Source: DASQMT01 sp963839615
Lineage (GTDB): Bacteria > Actinomycetota > Thermoleophilia > Solirubrobacterales > Solirubrobacteraceae
Direction of reading: 5' to 3'
Length of the DNA: 64,000 nt
Assembly: GCA_963839615.1 (NCBI GenBank)
Contig: CAWIVY010000009.1
Span: 248,001 to 312,000, forward strand
Part shown: positions 25,561-35,310 of the stretch, piece after piece
Layout of the letters: each line of letters starts with the position of its first letter
Numbering within the stretch: the first letter of the stretch is position 1
The notes under the pieces: model-generated
Databases searched by the model: none
What the model saw: the letters and a program-made list of their open reading frames with translations, nothing else
What the model was told of the DNA's origin: nothing
Translations under genes and position numbers: made by a program

Positions 25561-25620
25561 ATGTACATCGGGATAGGCACCCTCATCATCATCATCATCC
25601 TGCTGATCATCCTGCTCTAG
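25561..25620 (+). CDS. Possible 19-residue hydrophobic microprotein
   Basis: ATG 25561 to TAG 25618-25620 encodes MYIGIGTLIIIIILLIILL, a single perfect membrane helix made almost only of Ile and Leu. Five ATC codons in a row are unusual in this GC-rich genome. A strong hairpin (25631-25664) begins eleven bases after the stop, as expected for a short transcript. No good Shine-Dalgarno is visible. Similar tiny hydrophobic peptides are annotated in other Actinomycetota, but expression here is unproven. Confidence 0.45.
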   Translation: MYIGIGTLIIIIILLIILL

Positions 25621-25630
25621 CGCAGGATGC

Positions 25631-25664
25631 GTGGCCAGCCACCCCACGAGGGGTGGCTGGCCGC
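25631..25664 (+). terminator. Strong GC hairpin after the microORF
   Basis: A perfect 13-bp stem, GGCCAGCCACCCC (25633-25645) with GGGGTGGCTGGCC (25650-25662), closes on the tetraloop ACGA. It is extended by a G-C and a wobble pair. No T-run follows, so it may be a GC terminator or a leader structure of the MMPL gene that starts 126 bases later. Confidence 0.55.
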
Positions 25665-25789
25665 ACCGCAGGACGGGTCAGCCCCCGCGACGGGACGCAG
25701 GGAAGCCCTCATGGGCACAGGTAGGGATCGCTGGGAATCTGCGCAGGTCCCCAGAAGTCTCCCCTGTCCCCTCGGAGGAACTCCCCACA

Positions 25790-28012
25790 ATGCAATCCCG
25801 GAACCTCGCGGCGCGCGCCGGCAGATGGAGCGCGACGCATCGGAAGACAGCCATCATCGGCTGGATCCTCTTCGTCGTCCTCGCCACCATGGTCGGCGGC
25901 AAGGTCGGCCAGCAGAACCTCGAGTCGTCGAAGATGGGCAACGGCGAGTCCAAGCGCCACGACATCATCGTCGACAACGCGAACTATCCCGACGAGATCG
26001 GCGAGCGCGTCCTGATCCAGGGCAAGGGCTCGATCAAGGCCGACGATCCTGAGGTCACCGCCGCAGTCAAGGACGTCGTCAATCGCCTCGGCGAGATCAA
26101 GGGCGTCACCGACATCGAGAGCCCCCTCAACGCGAAGGACCGCGCGAACACCGTCTCGAAGGACGGCCGCTCGGTGCTCGTCACCTTCTCGCTGCCCGGG
26201 AAGTACGAGACGAAGGAGCAGAAGGAGGCGCTCGAGACCGTCGCCGACGCCCCCCTCGCGGCCGTCTCCGCCGTCCAGAAGGCGCACCCGGAGGTCCTCG
26301 TCCAGGAGCACGGCGGCGCGTCCGAGCGCAAGGCGCTCGGCGCCACCGAGCGCGCTGACGAGGCGAAGTCGCAGCAGATCTCGATGGTCGGCACGCTGAT
26401 CATCCTGCTGCTCGTGTTCGGTGCGGCCGTCGCCGCCGGCGTTCCGCTGCTGCTCGGCATCTCGGCCTTCGTGGCCACCACCGGGCTGCTCGGTCCCGTC
26501 AGCCAGCTCGCTCCCCTGCATGAGGCCGTCCAGATCGTCACGATGCTCATCGGCCTGGCCGTCGGCGTCGACTACGCGATGTTCTACCTGCGTCGCATGA
26601 TGGAGGAGCAGGACAAGGGCCGCTCACCTGAGCTCGCCCTCGACATCGCCGCCGCCACGTCGGGTCGCGCGGTGCTGATCTCCGGGTTCACCGTCATCGC
26701 CGCCATGGCCGGCATGTTCTTCTCCGGCAACGCGATCTTCTCGTCCTTCGGCATCGGCACGATCATCGTGGTCGCCGTCGCCATGGTCGGGTCGCTCACG
26801 TTCCTGCCGGCCGTGCTGTCCTACCTCGGCCAGAAGGGCTGGCTCGAGAAGGGCCGCCTGCCGTACATCGCCAAGCGTCGCCACAAGAACAAGGGCGAGT
26901 CCCGTGTGTGGAACGCGATCCTGACCCGCGTCCTGGCCCGCCCGGTCGTCTCCGTGGTCCTCGCCGGCGGCCTGCTCGTCGCGCTGTCGATCCCGGCACT
27001 GGGCATGCAGTTCAAGGAGGCCGGCACCGAGGGCATGTCGCGCAGCCAGCCGATCATGCAGACGCTCGACCGCATCGACGCCGCTTTCCCCGGCAACACC
27101 ATGGCGGCCAGCGTCGTCGTCAAGGCCAAGGACGTCACCACCCCCGAGGTCCAGACCGCGATCAAGCAGCTGCACGACGAGGCCATCGCCAGCGGACAGC
27201 TGTCGGAGCCCTCGAGCGTCACCCTCAACCCGGACAAGACCGTCGCGATGGTGTCGCTATCGATCAAGGGCAAGGGCACCGACGCCGCGTCGAACCGCTC
27301 GCTCGAGGTCCTGCGCGAGGACGTCGTCCCGGCGACCGTCGGCAAGCTCAAGAACGCGGAGGTCGCAGTCGGCGGCATGACCGCCTGGTCGAAGGACTTC
27401 CTCGACACGATGAAGTCGCACCTGCCGATCGTGTTCGCCTTCGTGCTCTCGATGGCGTTCATCCTGCTGCTCGTCACGTTCCGCTCGATCGTGGTGCCGA
27501 TCAAGGCGATCATCCTCAACCTGCTGTCGGTCGGCTCGGCCTACGGCGTGTTGACGCTGGTCTTCCAGGACGGCCACGGCGAGAAGGCGCTCGGGTTCAC
27601 GTCGGTCGGAGGCATCACGCCCTGGCTGCCGCTGTTCCTGTTCGTCGTCCTCTTCGGGCTCTCGATGGACTACCACGTGTTCGTCCTCAGCAAGGTCCGC
27701 GAGCTGGTCGACCGCGGCGTGGCCACCGAGCAGGCCGTCGCCGAGGGCATCAAGAGCACGGCCGGCGTCATCACCGGCGCGGCCGCGGTCATGGTCGTCA
27801 CGTTCGCGGCGTTCGCCACGGGCTCCGACCAGCAGATGAAGCAGCTCGGCGTCGGCCTCGCCGTCGCGATCCTGATCGACGCGACGATCGTCCGCGCGGT
27901 GCTGCTGCCGGCGACGATGAAGCTGCTCGGCGAGCGCAACTGGTGGCTCCCCCAGCGGCTGAACTGGCTGCCCAAGTTCGAGCACGAGCCGGAGGTCGCC
28001 CCCGCCCACTAG
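25790..28012 (+). CDS. MMPL-family RND transporter (copy 1)
   Basis: A 740-residue membrane transporter of the MMPL family (proton-driven export of lipids or hydrophobic compounds). Topology: one N-terminal helix (KTAIIGWILFVVLATMVGG), a large periplasmic loop (about 45-195), six helices with the family Asp-Tyr motif VGVDYAMFYLRRMMEEQ, then a cytoplasmic loop (KRRHKNKGESRVWNAILTRV), a second helix, a second loop and a last helix bundle with GLSMDYHVFVLSKVRE and IKSTAGVITGAAAVMVVTF. Start ATG 25790 with GGAGG at 25774-25778. A close paralogue follows after a terminator; the pair shares domain order, start region and leader style, so it arose by tandem duplication. Substrate unknown. Confidence 0.9.
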   Translation: MQSRNLAARAGRWSATHRKTAIIGWILFVVLATMVGGKVGQQNLESSKMGNGESKRHDIIVDNANYPDEIGERVLIQGKGSIKADDPEVTAAVKDVVNRLGEIKGVTDIESPLNAKDRANTVSKDGRSVLVTFSLPGKYETKEQKEALETVADAPLAAVSAVQKAHPEVLVQEHGGASERKALGATERADEAKSQQISMVGTLIILLLVFGAAVAAGVPLLLGISAFVATTGLLGPVSQLAPLHEAVQIVTMLIGLAVGVDYAMFYLRRMMEEQDKGRSPELALDIAAATSGRAVLISGFTVIAAMAGMFFSGNAIFSSFGIGTIIVVAVAMVGSLTFLPAVLSYLGQKGWLEKGRLPYIAKRRHKNKGESRVWNAILTRVLARPVVSVVLAGGLLVALSIPALGMQFKEAGTEGMSRSQPIMQTLDRIDAAFPGNTMAASVVVKAKDVTTPEVQTAIKQLHDEAIASGQLSEPSSVTLNPDKTVAMVSLSIKGKGTDAASNRSLEVLREDVVPATVGKLKNAEVAVGGMTAWSKDFLDTMKSHLPIVFAFVLSMAFILLLVTFRSIVVPIKAIILNLLSVGSAYGVLTLVFQDGHGEKALGFTSVGGITPWLPLFLFVVLFGLSMDYHVFVLSKVRELVDRGVATEQAVAEGIKSTAGVITGAAAVMVVTFAAFATGSDQQMKQLGVGLAVAILIDATIVRAVLLPATMKLLGERNWWLPQRLNWLPKFEHEPEVAPAH

Positions 28013-28033
28013 CACGCCTGACATCCGACGCAG

Positions 28034-28062
28034 AAGGGGCCGCGCATCCGCGCGGCCCTTTT
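28034..28062 (+). terminator. Intrinsic terminator between the MMPL genes
   Basis: GGGCCGCGC (28037-28045), loop ATCC, GCGCGGCCC (28050-28058), then TTTT (28059-28062), with flanking A-T and G-T pairs. This is the best classical rho-independent terminator in the window and separates the two MMPL transcripts. Confidence 0.85.
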
Positions 28063-28179
28063 GCGTGGGTGGGGCTGGCCCCACCCCGGTTCGTGGGGAA
28101 ACCGATGGGGCAGGCGGTCGCGGCGCTGCGACTCTCCAGGCACTCCCCACTTCCCCCACTCCCCAGAGGAGCTCCCCCC

Positions 28180-30384
28180 ATGCAGTCGCAGACCTTCGCT
28201 GCGCGCGCCGGCCGATGGAGTGCGCAGCACCGCAAGAAGGCGATCCTCGGCTGGTTCGCCTTCGTGATCCTCGCCACCGTGCTGGGCGGCATGGTCGGCA
28301 CCAAGACGCTCGCCGACGAGGACACGGGCAACGGCGAGTCCAGGCGCGGCGACCAGATCGTCGAAGCGGCGGGCTTCCCCGACCAGTCCGGCGAGACCGT
28401 GCTCGTGCAGGGCAAGGACGGGCTCAAGGCCGGTGATCCCGAGTTCACCGCTGTAGTCGAGGACGTCATATCGCGCCTCGACCGGACGAAGGGCGTCGAG
28501 AACATCGAGAGCCCGCTCGATCCCGAGTTCGCCGGCAACGTCTCCGACGACGGCCGCTCCGTGATCGTGACCTTCGAGCTGCCGGGCGACGAGGACGAGG
28601 CGAAGGACGCCGTCGTAGCACCGCTCGCGACGGTCGCCGCGCTGCAGAAGGCGCATCCCGAGGTTCAGCTCGGCCAGTTCGGCGACGCCTCGGCCGACAA
28701 GGAGATCGGCGAGGCGTTCGAGGAGGACTTCCAGAAGGCCGAGGTCCTGTCGCTGCCGATCACGCTCGTGATCCTGCTGATCGCCTTCGGCGCGCTCGTC
28801 GCGGCCGGCCTGCCGCTCCTGCTCGGCGCCACCGCGGTGATGGGCACGATCGGCCTGCTCGGCCCGATCAGCCAGCTGCACGCGCTCGAGGAGAGCTCGT
28901 CGAGCGTGGTCCTGCTCGTCGGTCTCGCGGTCGGCGTCGACTACTCGATGTTCTACCTGCGGCGAGAGATGGAGGAACGCGACGCCGGGCGCGGAGCCGA
29001 AGCCGCGCTCGAGGCGGCCGCCGCGACCTCCGGTCGCGCGGTGCTCGTCTCCGGCCTCACCGTGATGTCCGCGATGGCCGGCATGTTCCTCGCGGGCAAC
29101 GCGGTCTTCGTCTCGTTCGGCATCGGCACGATCATCGTCGTCGCCGTCGCGATGCTCGGGTCGATCAGCGTGCTGCCGGCGATGCTCTCGTTCCTCTCGC
29201 GCAAGGGCTGGACCGAGAAGGGCCGCGTGCCCTGGGTCGCCAAGCGGCGCCACAAGACCCGCGGCGAATCGCGGGTCTGGGGAGCGATCCTCGATCGCGT
29301 CCTCAAGCGCCCGCTGGTCTCCGCAGTGCTGGCGGCAGGCCTGCTCGCCGCGCTGACGATCCCGGCGTTCTCGATGCACACCGTCAACCCGGGCGTGACG
29401 GGCCTCCCGCGCGACCTCGAGGTGATGCAGGCCTACGACCGCATCGACGCGGCGTTCCCGGGCGGCGGCGTGCCGGCCGTCACGGTGATCAAGGCGGACG
29501 ACGTCACCGCGCCCGAGGTCCAGAGCGCGATCGCCGACCTCAAGCGGCAGGCGATCGCGAGCGGTCAGCTCGACGAGCCGGTGAGTACCGACATCAGCCC
29601 CGACAAGACGGTCGCCACGGTCGCGCTCGCGGTCAAGGGCACCGGCACCGACGCTGCCTCCGAGCGCTCGCTCGAGGTGCTGCGCGGCGAGGTCGTACCG
29701 GCGACGGTGGGCAAGCTGCAGGGCGCCGAGGTCGCCGTCACCGGCTTCACGGCGGGCTCGAAGGACTTCAACGACGTGATGAAGTCCCACCTGCCGATCG
29801 TGTTCGCGTTCGTGCTCACGCTCGCGTTCATCCTGCTGCTGGTGACCTTCCGCTCGATCGTCGTGCCGATCAAGGCGATCGTCCTCAACCTGCTGTCGGT
29901 CGGCGCGGCCTACGGCATCCTCAAGCTCGTCTTCCAGGACGGGCGGCTGGAGGGCCTGCTCGACTACGAGTCGGTCGGCGGCGTGACGTCATGGCTGCCG
30001 CTGTTCCTGTTCGTGATCCTGTTCGGCCTCTCGATGGACTACCACGTGTTCATCCTGAGCCGGATCCGCGAGGCGGTCGACGGCGGCATGTCGACCGACC
30101 GCGCCGTCGCGCACGGGATCAAGAGCACGGCCGGCGTCGTGACCAGCGCGGCGGCGGTGATGGTCGCCGTCTTCGCGATCTTCGCGACGCTGAGCATGCT
30201 CGAGTTCAAGATGATGGGCGTCGGCCTGGCGACCGCGGTGCTGATCGACGCGACGCTCGTGCGTGCGGTGCTGCTGCCGGCGACGATGAAGCTGCTCGGC
30301 GACTGGAACTGGTACCTGCCGAAACGGCTGTCGTGGCTGCCGAAGTTCGACCACGATCCACAGGTGGAGCCCTCGAAGGCGTAA
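28180..30384 (+). CDS. MMPL-family RND transporter (copy 2)
   Basis: A 734-residue paralogue of the gene before it. The N-terminus is nearly the same (MQSQTFAARAGRWSAQHRKK against MQSRNLAARAGRWSATHRKT). Motifs: VGVDYSMFYLRREMEER in the first bundle, GLSMDYHVFILSRIREAVDG and GIKSTAGVVTSAAAVMVAVF in the second. The periplasmic loops diverge more than the helices, suggesting different substrates. Start ATG 28180 after AGAGGAG. The stop TAA lies inside a possible -10 box for the dehydrogenase gene. No biosynthetic cluster surrounds the pair, so a role in lipid export or drug efflux cannot be chosen. Confidence 0.9.
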   Translation: MQSQTFAARAGRWSAQHRKKAILGWFAFVILATVLGGMVGTKTLADEDTGNGESRRGDQIVEAAGFPDQSGETVLVQGKDGLKAGDPEFTAVVEDVISRLDRTKGVENIESPLDPEFAGNVSDDGRSVIVTFELPGDEDEAKDAVVAPLATVAALQKAHPEVQLGQFGDASADKEIGEAFEEDFQKAEVLSLPITLVILLIAFGALVAAGLPLLLGATAVMGTIGLLGPISQLHALEESSSSVVLLVGLAVGVDYSMFYLRREMEERDAGRGAEAALEAAAATSGRAVLVSGLTVMSAMAGMFLAGNAVFVSFGIGTIIVVAVAMLGSISVLPAMLSFLSRKGWTEKGRVPWVAKRRHKTRGESRVWGAILDRVLKRPLVSAVLAAGLLAALTIPAFSMHTVNPGVTGLPRDLEVMQAYDRIDAAFPGGGVPAVTVIKADDVTAPEVQSAIADLKRQAIASGQLDEPVSTDISPDKTVATVALAVKGTGTDAASERSLEVLRGEVVPATVGKLQGAEVAVTGFTAGSKDFNDVMKSHLPIVFAFVLTLAFILLLVTFRSIVVPIKAIVLNLLSVGAAYGILKLVFQDGRLEGLLDYESVGGVTSWLPLFLFVILFGLSMDYHVFILSRIREAVDGGMSTDRAVAHGIKSTAGVVTSAAAVMVAVFAIFATLSMLEFKMMGVGLATAVLIDATLVRAVLLPATMKLLGDWNWYLPKRLSWLPKFDHDPQVEPSKA

Positions 30385-30387
30385 CGT
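30382..30387 (+). promoter_or_regulatory. Possible -10 box of the dehydrogenase gene
   Basis: TAACGT lies six bases before ATG 30394, again the leaderless geometry. It includes the stop codon of the MMPL gene. The -35 region is weak. Confidence 0.3.
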
Positions 30388-30393
30388 GGCGGG

Positions 30394-31501
30394 ATGAAGA
30401 TCCGCGCAGCCGTGCTCGAGTCCTTCGGCGAGCCGCTCGTCATCCAGGACATCGAGCTCGACGAACCCAAGGGCCACGAGGTGCTTGTGCGCCTCGTGGC
30501 CTGCGGCGTTTGCCACACCGACCTCTACACGGCTTCCGGCGCCGATCCGTCCGGCTACGCGCCGACGGTGCTCGGCCACGAGGGCGCCGGCGTGGTCGAG
30601 AAGGTCGGGGCCGACGTGACGCTCGTGGCGCCCTGGCGACCACGTCGTCACGCTGTTCTCTCCCCAGTGCGGGGAGTGCGTCCACTGCCGCTCGCCCAGG
30701 ACGAACCTCTGCCTCGCGATCCGCGAGCAGCAGAACCAGGGCTACCTGCCGGACGGCAGCACGCGGCTGAGCCGCGACGGCGAGCGGATCCGCCACTTCA
30801 TGGGCACCTCGACGTTCGCCGAGTACACGGTGATGCCGGAGATCGCGCTCGCGAGGGTCGACCCGGAGGCGCCGCTCGAGGGCGCGGCGCTGTTCGCCTG
30901 CGGCCTCTCGACCGGTCTCGGCGCCGCGATGCAGACGGCCAAGGTGGAGGAGGGCTCGACCTGCGTCGTCTTCGGCGCCGGCCTGGTCGGGCTCGGCGCG
31001 GTTGCCGGCTGCCGGCTGCAGGGCGCGGAGCGGGTGATCGCGATCGACCTGTCCGAGGACCGGCTGGAGCTCGCGCGCGGCCAGGGCGCGACGGACCTGA
31101 TCACCGGCGGACCCGACAGCGTCGAGCGGATCCTCGAGATGACCGGAGGGTTCGGCGCCGACTACACCTTCGAGGCGACCGGCATCGTCGGCGTGATGCG
31201 CCAGGCGGTCGAGTCCGCGCGCATGGGCTGGGGGCTCTGCACCGTGGCCGGCGTGGCGGGCAAGGGCGAGACGCTCGACGTCGTCCCGCGGCTGCTGATC
31301 ACCGGGCGGCGGATCGCCGGGTCGTCGTTCGGAGGGCTGAAGGGCCGCGAGCAGGTGCCGCTCCTCGTCGATCGCTGGCTGGCCGGCGACATCGACGTGC
31401 AGCCCCTGCTCTCGCACGAGCTCACGCTCGACGACGTCAACCGCGGGTTCGAGCTGATGGAGTCCCAGGACGGCATCCGCTCGGTGATCCGATTCGGGTA
31501 G
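30394..31501 (+). CDS. Class III zinc alcohol / formaldehyde dehydrogenase (one frameshift)
   Basis: About 368 residues, medium-chain dehydrogenase family. The first part has KIRAAVLESFGEPLVIQDIE, VACGVCHTDLYTASGADP (catalytic zinc Cys) and PTVLGHEGAGVVEKVGADV. A frame change at about 30632-30636 (one extra base) is needed to reach GDHVVTLFSPQCGECVHCRS with the four structural-zinc Cys (CGECVHC and a later LC), then RHFMGTSTFAEYTVMPEIAL, the NAD-binding VVFGAGLVGLGAVAG and GSSFGGLKGREQVP. The GTSTF and FGG.KGR segments are those of class III (thiol-dependent formaldehyde) dehydrogenases; in actinobacteria the cofactor would be mycothiol rather than glutathione, an inference. The indel is likely a sequence error, because all motifs are intact. 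Next gene is pfkA, 13 bases on. Confidence 0.85.
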
Positions 31502-31514
31502 TTTGCCGCCCGAG

Positions 31515-32546
<1,032 letters not shown>

Positions 32547-32549
32547 GGC

Positions 32550-34115
32550 TCAGATCTCGAGCCGCTCGTCCTCGAGGTCGAGCTCGCGCTCGAGGCGGTG
32601 CATGACCTCGTTGGAGATCGCGCCCGAGTTGCGCAGCCGCACGAGCTCCTCCCGCTGGGCGTCGAGCACCTGGCGGACCATCGTCTGGTACTTGCGCGAG
32701 CGGTGCTCGTAGTCCTCGCCGTCGTCGGCTTCGCCGGCTCGCGCGGCCAGCCGGCTGCGCCGGTAGGCGTACATCGCGCGCATCCGCTCGACGGTGTCGT
32801 CGCGCGTCCAGTCCTCGGCGCCGAGCCGCTCGAGATGGCCGAGCGCCGACTCCACCGCCGAGCGCCGCGCCGCCAGCTCCTCGCGCTCCTCCGCGCCGTC
32901 GTCGCGGACGCCGAGGCGCCGGATCAGCATCGGCAGGGTGAGGCCCTGGAGCACGAGCGTCGTGAAGATCACCGCGAAGGTGAGGAACAGGATCAGGTCG
33001 CGCTGCGGGAAGTCGAGCGGCAGCGCGAGCGCGGCGGCGAGCGACACCGAGCCGCGCATACCCGACCACGCGACGATCATCCGGAAGCGCCAGCCCTGGC
33101 GCCGCTCGCGCTGCTGGGGGCGGCGGTCCAGCGCGCGGATCAGGAACGGGGTCGTGTTCATCCACGCGATCCGGGTCAGGATCACGACGAGGCTCACGAC
33201 GGCGGCCTGCAGGATCAGCGACCCGGTCGGCTCGCCCGCGAGCCCGTCGAGGATGAGCGGCAGCTGCAACCCGATCAGCACGAACAAGAGCGCGTTGAGC
33301 AGGAACACCAGCGTGTCCCAGACCGCGTATCCCTGCAACCGCATGCTCGCGGTCGAGATGCGCGGAGCGCGCCAGCCGAGCACGATCCCCACCGTCACCG
33401 CTGCCAGCACCCCGGACGCGCCGATCGCCTCAGCCGGCAGGTAGGCCGCGTAGCCGCTCAGCAGGGAGATCGTGATCTCGACCGGGACGTCGTCGAGCCG
33501 GCGGCGGATCTCGGAGATGAGCCAGCCCATGGCGAGGCCGATCAGGATCCCGGCGGTCGCCCCGAGCACGAACTCGAGCCCGGCCTCCCACAGGGAGAAG
33601 CCGCCGCCCACGGCGGCCACCGCGCCGCGGTAGGCGACGAGAGCGGTGCCGTCGTTGACGAGGCTCTCGCCCTCGATGACCGACACGATGCGGCGCGGAA
33701 CGGCCAGGCGGCGCGCGACGGTCGTTGCGGCGACCGGATCGGTCGGAGCCACGATCGCCCCGAGCGCGAAGGCAGCCGCCCAGGGCAGGTCGTCGATGAG
33801 CACGTGCGCGACCAGTGCGACGGTGCACATCGTCGCGAGCACGAGCCCGATCGCCAGCAGCGAGATCCCGCGCACGTCGCGCTTGAGGTCGTGCAGGTTC
33901 GCGAAGAACGCCGCCGAGTACAGCAGCGGCGGCAGGAAGATCACGAGGACCAGCTCCGGCTCGAGCGCGACCTCGGGCAGGCCGGGCACGAAGCCCATCA
34001 ACAAGCCGCCCACGACGAGGACGATCGGATACGGGATGTCGACTGCGCGCGCGGCAGCGGCCAGAACGGCCACCGCCACGAGCAGGCTGATCAGGACGAG
34101 CTCGACGTCGTGCAA
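32550..34115 (-). CDS. CPA1-family Na+/H+ antiporter
   Basis: A 521-residue membrane protein with about twelve helices, starting at TTG 34115. Motifs of the NhaP/CPA1 family: YPIVLVVGGLLMGFVPGLP, the transport-site region FALGAIVAPTDPVAATTVAR with Asp, VIEGESLVNDGTALVAYRGA, GYAAYLPAEAIGASGVLAAV and MIVAWSGMRGSVSLAAALAL. The last 130 residues form a charged cytoplasmic helix-rich tail (YEHRSRKYQTMVRQVLDAQR). It exchanges Na+ or K+ for protons across the inner membrane. Monocistronic by context; pfkA converges on its 3' end. Confidence 0.9.
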   Translation of the reverse strand: MHDVELVLISLLVAVAVLAAAARAVDIPYPIVLVVGGLLMGFVPGLPEVALEPELVLVIFLPPLLYSAAFFANLHDLKRDVRGISLLAIGLVLATMCTVALVAHVLIDDLPWAAAFALGAIVAPTDPVAATTVARRLAVPRRIVSVIEGESLVNDGTALVAYRGAVAAVGGGFSLWEAGLEFVLGATAGILIGLAMGWLISEIRRRLDDVPVEITISLLSGYAAYLPAEAIGASGVLAAVTVGIVLGWRAPRISTASMRLQGYAVWDTLVFLLNALLFVLIGLQLPLILDGLAGEPTGSLILQAAVVSLVVILTRIAWMNTTPFLIRALDRRPQQRERRQGWRFRMIVAWSGMRGSVSLAAALALPLDFPQRDLILFLTFAVIFTTLVLQGLTLPMLIRRLGVRDDGAEEREELAARRSAVESALGHLERLGAEDWTRDDTVERMRAMYAYRRSRLAARAGEADDGEDYEHRSRKYQTMVRQVLDAQREELVRLRNSGAISNEVMHRLERELDLEDERLEI

Positions 34116-34254
34116 GGCGGGAGGGCGCGTGAGCTCCGCATGGGGCTAGGGAAGCTGGCGCAGCAGGCGTAGAGTCGCTTCAGTCGGGAATCCCAAGCGC
34201 AGTCTCGCGCCGAGGCCAGGTAGGCAAACTAGGGCGCATGCGGAGGCGCGGGCG

Positions 34255-34641
34255 GTGAGCGAGCGGCTGCGGGCGGTCGTCGAGGAACTCGGTAGCGGGC
34301 CTGGCGATCGGGTGCTCGAGATCGGCTGCGGCCACGGCGTGGCGGCGACGCTCGTCTGCGAGCGGCTCGAGGGCGGGCGCCTGACCGCGGTCGACCGCTC
34401 GCCGAAGATGATCGCGGCCGCGGCCCGCCGCAACGCGTCGCATGTCGCGGCCGGCAGGGCCGAGTTCCTCGTGGCCGAGCTCGACGACCTCGCGCTCGGC
34501 GACCGGCGCTTCGGCACGATCTTCGCCGTCCGCGTCGGCCTCTTCCACCGCGAGCCCGAGCGTGCGCACGCCCTCGCCGCGCGCTGGCTCGCGCCCGGCG
34601 GAGCGGTGCTCGCGTTCTTCGACGAGCCGGCGGGCCGCTAG
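34255..34641 (+). CDS. Short class I SAM-dependent methyltransferase
   Basis: A 128-residue protein with the Rossmann methyltransferase core: motif I VLEIGCGHGVAATLVCERL, acidic ribose-binding TAVDRSPKMIAAAARRN, motif IV region RFGTIFAVRVGLFHREPERA and LAPGGAVLAFFDEP. It lacks the C-terminal strands usual in this fold, so it is either a minimal form or truncated at the 3' side; a palindromic repeat follows at once. Start is GTG 34255. A tiny ORF (ATG 34238, MRRRGR) ends at a TGA overlapping this GTG and might couple its translation. Substrate unknown. Confidence 0.75.
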   Translation: MSERLRAVVEELGSGPGDRVLEIGCGHGVAATLVCERLEGGRLTAVDRSPKMIAAAARRNASHVAAGRAEFLVAELDDLALGDRRFGTIFAVRVGLFHREPERAHALAARWLAPGGAVLAFFDEPAGR

Positions 34642-34671
34642 CCGTAGGTCCTGAGGACGTTGGTCATGCGT

Positions 34672-34847
34672 GCACTGCGCATTGAGGGGAGGCGGGCCGG
34701 GAGCGGGGTGGCGCCATGCGTCTGCCGCCGGAATAGCGAACGTCGCTGAGTGGCCCCTATGCGGCGTACTGAGCGACGTTCGGTACTCCCGCGCCGCCGC
34801 GCCCCTCCGGACCCGCCTCCCTCAATGCCGCAGTTGACGTAGACGCC
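34672..34847. repeat. Palindromic intergenic repeat, copy A
   Basis: Outer arms 34674-34708 and 34801-34835 are about 30-bp imperfect inverted repeats (GCATTGAGGGGAGGCGGG against the complement of CCCGCCTCCCTCAATG). Inside lies a second near-perfect 15-bp stem: CGAACGTCGCTGAGT (34737-34751) with ACTGAGCGACGTTCG (34768-34782). A 22-base word (34819-34840) is identical to 61672-61693 in copy B, in inverted orientation. It sits between convergent genes. A dispersed REP-like element or bidirectional terminator is likely. Confidence 0.75.
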
Positions 34848-34910
34848 AGCGCGACGACCCGCCCTTGAAGACGCGCCAGCCCGCCTGGACAATCCGCTCG
34901 GGCCCTACCG

Positions 34911-35301
34911 CTAGCCGTCCTTGCGGGCGATCGCGTCGGCCAGCTCGGACTTCGTCATCCGGGAGCGGCCGTCGACGCCGGCCTTCCTGCGCACGCTCGT
35001 AGAGCTCCTGCTTCGTGTTGCCCTCGGCGTCGACGCCGCCGTGGGTCGCCTTCGGGCGCTTGCGCTTCGCGGCGCTCGACTGCTTGGACTGCGGGTCGGA
35101 AGGTCCGCGCTCGTCCTTGGTCTCCCAGTGGTCGCCGACCTTCTCGAACGAGTGCTTGACCGCCGACCAGGCCGTCTGGTGCGCGCGCGCCTCGCTGTCG
35201 TACTGCTCCTCGGCGGCGTCGAGCGTCTCCGCGTAGGTCCGCTGGGCCTTGGCCGGCGATCGCTTCAGCGTTCCGGGCAGGTCTTCCTTCTTCGTGGGCA
35301 T
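34911..35301 (-). CDS. ChaB / Rho-N domain protein (one frameshift)
   Basis: About 129 residues. The N-terminal half is a ChaB domain (MPTKKEDLPGTLKRSPAKAQ, YAETLDAAEEQYDSEARAHQ, AWSAVKHSFEKVGDHWE). After a charged linker (PQSKQSSAAKRKRPKATHGG) comes a Rho-N/SAP-like helix pair: NTKQELYERA then, in another frame, RKAGVDGRSRMTKSELADAI ending ARKDG at 34911. The break lies at about 34984-34991 and needs one base removed; without it the frame runs into the downstream repeat. ChaB proteins are small, of uncertain function (linked to cation transport in E. coli); the ChaB plus Rho-N pairing is common in actinobacteria. Possibly nucleic acid binding. Confidence 0.8.
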
Positions 35302-35310
35302 ACCACTGTG

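Noticed and set aside
25665..25789. Cobalamin, fluoride or guanidine riboswitch in the MMPL leader
   Set aside because: GC-rich segments look suggestive, but no consensus core of any known class could be matched.
25790..30384. Part of an antibiotic biosynthesis cluster (drug-efflux MMPL pair)
   Set aside because: No synthase or tailoring genes are around; neighbours are glycolysis and housekeeping genes.
34238..34258. Six-codon leader ORF (MRRRGR) before the methyltransferase
   Set aside because: It overlaps the GTG start, but such short ORFs are common by chance here and no attenuator is visible.
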